This document shows, piece after piece, positions 7,809 to 13,288 of a DNA stretch of 37,543 bases. Where the stretch lies: contig NZ_SSTC01000045.1 in assembly GCF_004801855.1 (NCBI RefSeq), positions 1-37,543 on the forward strand, read 5' to 3'. A program made the translations under genes and the position numbers. Origin of the DNA: Pseudomonas sp. A-1. Its GTDB lineage: Bacteria; Pseudomonadota; Gammaproteobacteria; Pseudomonadales; Pseudomonadaceae. The first letter of the stretch is position 1. Each line of letters opens with the position of its first letter. Under the pieces are notes generated by a model. It was not told where the DNA came from and did not search any database. It was given only the letters and a program-made list of their open reading frames with translations.

Positions 7809-8951
7809 TCAGTTCGAGGAGGGATCGACCAGCGGGATGCTGTGGTCGTAGACGTCGAGCATGGACTCGTCGCGGTGGCCGCTGGCCAGCTGCTTGTCGG
7901 CGCGGGTGCCGGGGGTGTCGGTGATGCCGCGGCGCTTGAGGTCGTGCAGGCCGAAGCGCTCCTCGGCGGTGATCACGCCGGCCTCGATCGCGGTCGTGAT
8001 GAAGCGCTGCCAGGCCGTGTCCAGGCTGGACTTCTGCAGCGCGCCGCCGTGGGCCGCCACGATGATGAAGCGCTTGTCGGCCGCCGTTGGTACCGCGGTT
8101 CGCTTGCTCTCCCAGATCCGCCCGCGGTAGGCCTTGGCGCCGTCCCACGCAGCGCGCAGCCGTGGCGTCCAGCGCACCACGTTGTCGCGGCTGCCCTTGC
8201 GCCGGTTGGTCAGCACGCCGTCCTGGAGCTCGTTGGCGTCGGTCAGGGTGACGGCCTCGATGCCGCGCAGCCGGCACAGGTAGGCCAGCTCCATCACGTA
8301 GCTCAAGTACTCTGGGCACGCCCCGGGCTGGCCGCGCTTCAACTGGCCGAGCTCGCGCGCCCGGTCGATCAGCTTCTGCATGGTCTCCGCCGATGGCAGC
8401 CGGCGCTGCCGGCGCTCCACCGGCGCCTCGATCCCCATGGCCGGGTTCGCGTCCAGGTAGCCGCGGTTCCGCCCCCACTGCATCACACGGCGCAGGTACC
8501 GGAGCAGGTGCGCCGCCTTGGACGGCGTCCCCTCGTCCGCGATGCGATCCACCAGGCGTTGCACCAGGGCGGACGTGAACTTGCGGACAGCCAGCTCGCC
8601 GAGCGGCTTGCCGATACGGGTAGGGATCGCCAGCAGCGCGTCGCGGCTGTAGCAGTAGTCCGCCTGCGTCTTGGCCGCCAGGCGCTTGAACTGGGCGCTG
8701 TCGTGGAACTTCTCGCAGAGGTAACGGAGGCTGTCGCGATCGATGCCGTCGCGCAGCTCCATGATCTTGTGCAGCTCGGAGAGGGTCGCCGTGGCCGGCG
8801 CCACGTTCTGCCGTCGCTGCCGTCCGGCCTCGTCGCGGTGCAGGGTGTACCAGGTACCCCTGCCGCGATGATCAAAAAAGCAGGCCGCTGGGATAGCGGC
8901 CTGGTCGATGTGCGACGGGATGTTGGGGTTGTGCTTCCTGGCTCGCCTCAT
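7809..8951 (-). CDS. int: Tyrosine-recombinase phage integrase
   Basis: The 380-residue protein integrates and excises the prophage at the tRNA-Thr site. Residues 85-165 form the core-binding SAM-like domain (SRDALLAIP...LGELAVRKFT). The catalytic domain follows, with the first arginine in LCRLRGIEA (R227/R229), HDLKRRG at 336-342, GHR at 358-360 and the nucleophile Y368 in DVYDH. The usual HxxR is here HDLK with R340 next to it; this HDLK form is common in P2-like integrases. The gene is the last of the leftward early operon and its ATG overlaps the DUF4224 gene stop by four bases. Its position beside the att core fits a site-specific integrase. Confidence 0.95.
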   Translation of the reverse strand: MRRARKHNPNIPSHIDQAAIPAACFFDHRGRGTWYTLHRDEAGRQRRQNVAPATATLSELHKIMELRDGIDRDSLRYLCEKFHDSAQFKRLAAKTQADYCYSRDALLAIPTRIGKPLGELAVRKFTSALVQRLVDRIADEGTPSKAAHLLRYLRRVMQWGRNRGYLDANPAMGIEAPVERRQRRLPSAETMQKLIDRARELGQLKRGQPGACPEYLSYVMELAYLCRLRGIEAVTLTDANELQDGVLTNRRKGSRDNVVRWTPRLRAAWDGAKAYRGRIWESKRTAVPTAADKRFIIVAAHGGALQKSSLDTAWQRFITTAIEAGVITAEERFGLHDLKRRGITDTPGTRADKQLASGHRDESMLDVYDHSIPLVDPSSN

Positions 8952-9160
8952 AGGATCTCGACGCCGTACTGCTCCTGGGGCGCCGGCTTCAGCCCGCCGG
9001 CCTGGTTGATCAGCTCCACGGTAGTCCAGGGGCCGGTGCGGCCCCTGAACAGGCGGATGCCCTGCTCATGCAGGGCCCGCTCAACGTCTGCCCGGCGGGC
9101 GTATCCAGTGATGCGCTTCAGATCCTCGAAAGTGAGCACGCCGCTGGACGCACCGTTCAT
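8948..9160 (-). CDS. DUF4224 protein, excisionase-like
   Basis: The 70-residue protein has the DUF4224 pattern LTFEDLKRITGY...ADVERALHEQGIRLF. Family members are short and usually lie directly before phage integrase genes, as here, where the stop overlaps the integrase start. A role in binding att DNA and directing recombination (excisionase) is inferred from that position and the helical DNA-binding-like fold; it is not shown. The ATG at 9160 is the only sensible start. Confidence 0.72.
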   Translation of the reverse strand: MNGASSGVLTFEDLKRITGYARRADVERALHEQGIRLFRGRTGPWTTVELINQAGGLKPAPQEQYGVEIL

Positions 9161-9245
9161 GGCAGCGGCTCCAGTCTACCGCCTCCAGCCTGCCACCACT
9201 TCCGAGAAACACCCGCCATGGCTTCTCGCCGAAGGTGGGGGACCG

Positions 9246-9383
9246 TCACTGCCCGGCCCTCTTCTTCTTGCGCTCGGCCGAGCACCTGGTGTGCTTGCCG
9301 GCACTGCGTGGCTTGCCGCAGATGTCGCAGCGCCACACCGTGCCGAAGTCGCTGAAGACGGCCGGCTTGCGTGGCGTGCTCAT
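9246..9383 (-). CDS. Mini zinc-finger protein (CDICGK motif)
   Basis: This 45-residue protein is short but well supported. Its ATG at 9383 overlaps the stop of the gene before it by four bases, and it carries a CDICGKPRSAGKHTRCS motif, with Cys-x2-Cys and a later His/Cys pair that could bind zinc, followed by a basic tail (ERKKKRAGQ). The protein at 11255-11509 has the same motif (CDICGKHRSSKNHQACS), so the two are paralogues within one operon. Function is unknown; nucleic-acid or protein binding is an inference from the size, the metal motif and the basic tail. Confidence 0.65.
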   Translation of the reverse strand: MSTPRKPAVFSDFGTVWRCDICGKPRSAGKHTRCSAERKKKRAGQ

Positions 9384-9703
9384 CCCCGCCCCCTCCGCCG
9401 CTGCATCCCCATCTTCTCCCGGTACCCCAGCGCCCTATCCCGCCACTCGGCCCGCTCGCCCTTCACCCTGGCCAGCGCGGCGCGCAGGCGCACCACCTCG
9501 GCCGAGGACTGCTGCAGGTCCTGCTTGTAGGCCTCGGCGATCGCCGCGCAGGACGTGAGGCGCTGCGCCTGGTCCATGATCTCCGCCTGCTGGTTCGCCG
9601 ACAGCTCGAGCAGCGCGCGGATGCGCTCCTGGGCGGCCTCGTGCTCCTCGCGGCTGACCGTGTCGCCAATCAGCCGGGCCCATGCGTTCCTTATCACCTG
9701 CAT
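9380..9703 (-). CDS. Coiled-coil phage protein of unknown function
   Basis: I place the start at the ATG at 9703: AGGAGG lies just upstream and the start overlaps the methyltransferase stop as TGATG. The 107-residue product has a short hydrophobic N-terminus (VIRNAWARLIGD) and then a long charged helix (REEHEAAQERIRALLELSANQQAE ... VVRLRAALARVKGERAEWRD), predicted to be a coiled coil. The end is strongly basic. I do not recognise a family. The tight coupling to the methyltransferase and the small zinc-finger gene suggests an early phage function, but no specific role can be given. Confidence 0.6.
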   Translation of the reverse strand: MQVIRNAWARLIGDTVSREEHEAAQERIRALLELSANQQAEIMDQAQRLTSCAAIAEAYKQDLQQSSAEVVRLRAALARVKGERAEWRDRALGYREKMGMQRRRGRG

Positions 9704-11265
9704 CACAACACCTCCTGCCGCGCCATGCTCAACCCCACCGCCACCGGCCGCACCCACACCGGCATGCTGCTGAGCATGAAGGTCTCGCCCTGGCCGGCCA
9801 GCAGCAGGGTAGTGCCCATTACGTGGGCGATGGCCTCTGCCGCGGCCGGCGGCACCGCGTTGCCGATGCGCTCCCGCCAGGCCTGATCGGACAGGCCGTC
9901 CAGCTCCAGCTGCTCCTCCGGGTCCACCAGGCTCTGCAGGGCAGCCAGCTCGAGCGTCGTGAAAGGCCGGTGCCAGGTGCCATCGAGGGCGCGGATCACG
10001 CAGGTCAGGCGCTCATCGGCCGCCGGCATGCGCGGATCGGCGACGCTCCAGCGGCCGTTGTCTTGGCGCGCGCTTGCTGACACGGCGCCGGCCTGGCCAT
10101 CCCAGGCCACCACGCCGTAGTGGCCGCCGGTCAGGTAGGCATCGCCGGCGACGCGGCGCATGCCCGGCCGCGGATCGGCGACGCTGAACGTGCCTTGCCC
10201 GGGCGATTTCACGCCGATCACCGCCCCGCTGGTCTCGTCCCAGCGGCGCACGCCGTACTGCTGGTACTGCAGGGCCTCGGCCGGCGCCCGCGGGTCGGCC
10301 ACCGAGAATGCGCCGTTGGTGGGGCTGCTGCGGCCGGCGACGGTACCCACCGCCTGATCCCAGTCGCGCACACCCAGGTAGCCCGCCTGGTACTCGGGCA
10401 CGATCACGAAATCCCGCAGGTAGCCGTCCTCGATCGCCAGACGGTTGAGCGACCGCCAGTCCTTCCCGGCCTCGACCAGGGCGAGGCGCACCCAGGTCTT
10501 CCACTGCAGTGCCGGTACCCGGTGCATCGGCCCGGCGGCCTCGACGTCGCCGGCCAGCGGCATGCGACCGAGGATGTCGCCAACCGCGCGCAGGGTCTTC
10601 TTCTCCGGCTCGTAGAGATAGGGCGGGACCTTCTCGCAGTACCGTGCCACCAGCAGGAAACGCTTGCGGCTCTGGGCCAGGCCGCCGAGCTCGCCGCAGT
10701 CGTGGGTGGTCTCGGCGACGGCATAGCCGTAGTGGCCGAGCAGCTTGCCGATCTGGTCCAGCAGGTGCCGGCCGCGTGTGGCCAGCCGGGGCACGTTCTC
10801 AAACACGATCAGGTCGACCGGGTTGTGCTTCCAGGCCTCGCACATCAGCCACACGCAGCGCAGCGTCAGCTCGTTGAGCGCCTGGTACTTCGGGGTCTTG
10901 CTCATGCTCTCTGACAGCAGGCCGGAGGCGCCCTTGCACGGGCTGCTGATGAACACCGCGTTCGGGTCTTCGTTCTGCGCGGCGCGGCGGATGTCCTCGG
11001 GCGTTGCCTCCCGCCAGCCGGCCGGCGGCTCCTGGCCGTGGAAACGGCTGTACTGGTCGCGGGTGAACAGGTCCAGCAGGGTGCCCGGCACGCCAGCGAG
11101 ACGCTCGAAGTCGCGCAGCCCGGCCGGGTCGACATCGATGCCGCCGAGACAGCGCCACTCGGCCTGCTGGTTGCCGACCACCGGGCGGGCACGGTTGAAG
11201 CCCTTGGCGCCGCCGCCCAGGCCGCAGCAGAAGTGGAAGTGCGTGAAGGTGCGTTTAACGTGCAT
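9703..11265 (-). CDS. DNA (cytosine-5) methyltransferase
   Basis: The 520-residue protein methylates cytosine C5 in DNA. Motif I is degenerate (FCCGLGGGAKGF, 12-23). Motif IV is SSPCKG with the catalytic C110, motif VI is FENVPR (155-160), motif VIII is QSRKRF (198-203) and motif X is RIGNAVPP (466-473). Between VIII and X, where the target-recognition region lies, are three diverged repeats at about 296-326, 337-366 and 383-412, each with WD..xGxV..., a glycine-rich turn and a final SVADPR. It overlaps the upstream small gene by 11 bases and the downstream gene by one base. There is no partner restriction gene, so it is probably an orphan methylase protecting phage DNA or altering expression. 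The target site is unknown. Confidence 0.88.
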   Translation of the reverse strand: MHVKRTFTHFHFCCGLGGGAKGFNRARPVVGNQQAEWRCLGGIDVDPAGLRDFERLAGVPGTLLDLFTRDQYSRFHGQEPPAGWREATPEDIRRAAQNEDPNAVFISSPCKGASGLLSESMSKTPKYQALNELTLRCVWLMCEAWKHNPVDLIVFENVPRLATRGRHLLDQIGKLLGHYGYAVAETTHDCGELGGLAQSRKRFLLVARYCEKVPPYLYEPEKKTLRAVGDILGRMPLAGDVEAAGPMHRVPALQWKTWVRLALVEAGKDWRSLNRLAIEDGYLRDFVIVPEYQAGYLGVRDWDQAVGTVAGRSSPTNGAFSVADPRAPAEALQYQQYGVRRWDETSGAVIGVKSPGQGTFSVADPRPGMRRVAGDAYLTGGHYGVVAWDGQAGAVSASARQDNGRWSVADPRMPAADERLTCVIRALDGTWHRPFTTLELAALQSLVDPEEQLELDGLSDQAWRERIGNAVPPAAAEAIAHVMGTTLLLAGQGETFMLSSMPVWVRPVAVGLSMARQEVL

Positions 11266-11509
11266 AGCGGCGCTTCTCCTGCTTGGCGGTACGGGCGGCT
11301 TCCTGCTCGGCCATGTGGGCTGCCCACTCGGCGTTCTTGCGCTCCTGCCGGATGCGCGAACAGGCCTGGTGATTCTTGCTCGAGCGGTGCTTGCCGCAGA
11401 TGTCGCAGTGGCTCGGGTGCTGCAGGCTCATCCGAGCCATGGGCGGGCGAATGCGCTCAGGTTTCGTGCTAGCCTCTGCGCCGCCAGTCCTTGGGTCTTG
11501 TACTCGCAT
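11255..11509 (-). CDS. Small zinc-finger protein, paralogue of the 45-residue CDICGK protein
   Basis: The 84-residue protein has an unstructured N-terminus, then CDICGKHRSSKNHQACS, then a long basic helix (RIRQERKNAEWAAHMAEQ...). The Cys/His pattern is the same as in the protein encoded at 9246-9383. GGAGAAGCACC precedes the ATG at 11509, and the hairpin at 11534-11563 lies just upstream of that. A second ATG (24th codon, before ARMSLQHP) could also be used, but the ribosome binding site favours the first. Function is unknown. Confidence 0.62.
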   Translation of the reverse strand: MRVQDPRTGGAEASTKPERIRPPMARMSLQHPSHCDICGKHRSSKNHQACSRIRQERKNAEWAAHMAEQEAARTAKQEKRRYAR

Positions 11510-11533
11510 GGTGCTTCTCCTTGGGGTTGGTTC

Positions 11534-11563
11534 GGCGTCGGGGAGTTGCCGCTCCCCGGCGCC
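11534..11563 (-). repeat. Leader stem-loop, copy A (CGGCAA loop)
   Basis: On the minus strand the RNA would form GGGGAG-CGGCAA-CTCCCC, extended outwards by GGCGCC pairing with GACGCC through one G-U wobble. It lies in the 79-base gap before the zinc-finger gene, about 24 bases ahead of the conserved AAGGAGAAGCACC leader. The loop is identical in copies at 12983-13011 and 13257-13278. No T-run follows, so it is not a classic terminator. Confidence 0.65.
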
Positions 11564-11588
11564 ACTTCTCTTGATCCTGGTGATCAGC

Positions 11589-12581
11589 TCACGCCGTCAC
11601 GTACCCGGCGTCCGTCTTGTTCAGCACGCCCATTCCTGCCGCCTTCTGCATCAGCTTGGTGGCCTTGTCGCTGCCGATCCGCAGTTCCTTGGCGACCCGG
11701 CGCACCGCCATCTTGGTTCCGCTCTCCGTGCTGGCGATCAGCTGCAGCAACGGCTCAGGCAGGGCCGAATCCACCCCGACTTCCTCGCTGCGCGCCTTGT
11801 CCTGCGCGGTTTCCGGCTGTTCCTGAGCGATGGTTTCCGCCTGTTCCTCGGTGCGTTCCTGCTGCGCAGTGACGGTTTCCGGCTCGCGCTCGGCGGCCGG
11901 CGCCGGCCGCAGGGCGGAGAGGATCAGCGCCGGGACGATCTCCAGCGCCGCGGCGAAGCTCAGGCACAGCAGCGTGGCGATCTCCAGCGGCAGACCTGCC
12001 GCCTTCGCCGGCTGGCTGCGCAGCGCCGTCAGCTCCTGCGAGGCCGCATCCCGGCGAGCCAGGGCGCGATCGCGCTCGGTGTCGATTCGCACCATGGCGG
12101 CGGTTTCCAGCTCAAGGGCGCGGCTGACCATGCCCCGATCGCGCAGCGCGCCGGACTGCTGGCGGACGCCAGCCGCCTCCGCGTCCAGCTGCTCGATGCG
12201 TGCCGCATCGGCGCGGCGCAGCTCCTCGAGGTCGGCCTGCCGCTGCACCTGGAGCGCCTGGTGCTCGGCGCGGCTGGTGGCGATCGAGGACATCAGCCGG
12301 TCATAGGTCGCCCAGCCGGACACCCCGCCCAGGGCCAGCGCGCAGCCCATCATCAGCAGCGCGCACAGCGCCCGGCGCATCGCCAGCAGGCCGAGAGCCA
12401 GCGGCCACGCGCAGTACTTGAACAGGTCGAGCACGACCGCCGCGGTGGCGAACAGCGCCGCCAGCAGGGCATCGTCGATCAGCGCTTCGATGGCCATCGC
12501 CACCGAGGCGGCCGTCACCCCGGCCAGCAGGGCGACCATGGCCAGCAGCGGCCAGCGGTGGTGCGTCATCAGGTTGTGCAT
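11589..12581 (-). CDS. Multi-pass membrane protein with coiled coil and C-terminal winged helix
   Basis: The 330-residue protein begins with three to four hydrophobic segments in the first 95 residues (LLAMVALLAGVTAASVAMAI; LLAALFATAAVVLDLF; LCALLMMGCALALGGV). A charged coiled coil follows (about 100-190), then another hydrophobic segment (LEIATLLCLSFAAALEIVPALILSAL, about 198-223), a Glu/Gln-rich linker, and a C-terminal winged-helix-like domain (LLQLIASTESG...VAKELRIGSDKATKLMQKAAGMGVLNK). The last part resembles the FtsK gamma type of DNA-binding module, but I cannot assign it to that family. The design suggests a membrane anchor for DNA or a replication complex; this is inference. GGAGAGGAGAAGCACC precedes the ATG. 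Confidence 0.7.
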   Translation of the reverse strand: MHNLMTHHRWPLLAMVALLAGVTAASVAMAIEALIDDALLAALFATAAVVLDLFKYCAWPLALGLLAMRRALCALLMMGCALALGGVSGWATYDRLMSSIATSRAEHQALQVQRQADLEELRRADAARIEQLDAEAAGVRQQSGALRDRGMVSRALELETAAMVRIDTERDRALARRDAASQELTALRSQPAKAAGLPLEIATLLCLSFAAALEIVPALILSALRPAPAAEREPETVTAQQERTEEQAETIAQEQPETAQDKARSEEVGVDSALPEPLLQLIASTESGTKMAVRRVAKELRIGSDKATKLMQKAAGMGVLNKTDAGYVTA

Positions 12582-12601
12582 GGTGCTTCTCCTCTCCAGG
12601 C

Positions 12602-12958
12602 TCAGCAGCCGTTGCCATAGCGCCGGCGCAGCTCGGCGAAGACCGCCTCGCCATCCACCAGGTACTCGTGCACCTCGCGCTCGGGCTGGCTGTCCATCCG
12701 CAGCAAAGCCAGGCAGTCGTCGAACAGATCGCCGTCCAGCAGGCGGAAGTCGGTCAGGTCGAACGGGTAATCGCTGCCGTTGTACAGGCCGAGCAGGAAG
12801 CGGCCGATCACGCGGCTCTGTCCGGTGCCGCGCAGGGCGACGGGAGCCAGGCGCTCCAGGGCGGCTATGCCGGCGGCTCGGATGGCCGGGCGCTGTTCCA
12901 GGTCGTCGGCGATGCGTTGGCAGGCTCGCTGCAGGGCATCTCGGGTGTCGTTGTGCAT
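12602..12958 (-). CDS. DUF7673-like phage protein
   Basis: The 118-residue protein has a helical N-terminus and the block ALERLAPVALRGTGQSRVIGRFLLGLYNG...FDLTDFRLLDGDLFDDCLALLRMD, which matches my memory of DUF7673-type proteins found in Pseudomonas phages and mobile elements. No catalytic motif is seen and the function is unknown. The gene sits in the early operon between the membrane protein and a 71-residue protein, and is preceded by the copy B leader stem-loop and an AAGGAGAAACACC ribosome binding site. Confidence 0.65.
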   Translation of the reverse strand: MHNDTRDALQRACQRIADDLEQRPAIRAAGIAALERLAPVALRGTGQSRVIGRFLLGLYNGSDYPFDLTDFRLLDGDLFDDCLALLRMDSQPEREVHEYLVDGEAVFAELRRRYGNGC

Positions 12959-12982
12959 GGTGTTTCTCCTTGAGGTTGGTCA

Positions 12983-13011
12983 GGCGCCTGGGAGTTGCCG
13001 CTCCCGGCGCC
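12983..13011 (-). repeat. Leader stem-loop, copy B (CGGCAA loop)
   Basis: The minus-strand RNA would form GGCGCC and GGGAG paired with CTCCC and GGCGCC around the loop CGGCAA, with one unpaired base. It lies 25 bases ahead of the DUF7673-like gene start, followed by the same type of purine-rich leader as copy A. The outer stem is identical to its own complement. Confidence 0.65.
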
Positions 13012-13017
13012 GTCGGG

Positions 13018-13233
13018 TCAGTTGATGCGGACCTTGCGGCCCTGCTCGTCGATCACGAACAGGTCAACGTCCTCCAGGCGGTACCGACCGCCGTAGCCGC
13101 CGAGGACGACGTAGCCGTCCTTGTCGTCCTCGATGTGCACCTGGAACGGGTAGGGCATGCCCTGGCGCTGCGCCTGGACGGCCTGGTGCGCGTACTTGCT
13201 CGACTTCTTGATCTCTGCATAGAGCTGCTGCAT
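13018..13233 (-). CDS. Small phage protein of unknown function
   Basis: The 71-residue protein has a helical, basic N-terminus (EIKKSSKYAHQAVQAQRQG) and a beta-rich C-terminal half (YPFQVHIEDDKDGYVVLGGYGGRYRLEDVDLFVIDEQGRKVRI). I do not recognise a family. The AAGGAGAAGTGCC leader and copy C of the stem-loop precede its ATG, and the copy B loop region starts soon after its stop. The location among replication and methylation genes points to an accessory early function. Confidence 0.6.
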   Translation of the reverse strand: MQQLYAEIKKSSKYAHQAVQAQRQGMPYPFQVHIEDDKDGYVVLGGYGGRYRLEDVDLFVIDEQGRKVRIN

Positions 13234-13256
13234 GGCACTTCTCCTTGGGGTTGTCG

Positions 13257-13278
13257 CCCCGGCGTTGCCGCGCCGGAG
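13257..13278 (-). repeat. Leader stem-loop, copy C (CGGCAA loop)
   Basis: The minus-strand RNA would form an 8-bp stem, inner part CCGGCG-CGGCAA-CGCCGG. The loop and its closing G-C pair are the same as in copies A and B but the stem sequence differs, so pairing is kept while bases change. It lies between the primase/helicase stop and the 71-residue gene, 24 bases ahead of that gene's start. Confidence 0.65.
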
Positions 13279-13288
13279 CGTGGGGTTG

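Noticed and set aside
9703-11265. A restriction-modification pair
   Set aside because: No restriction endonuclease gene adjoins the methyltransferase; neighbouring proteins are too small and lack nuclease motifs.
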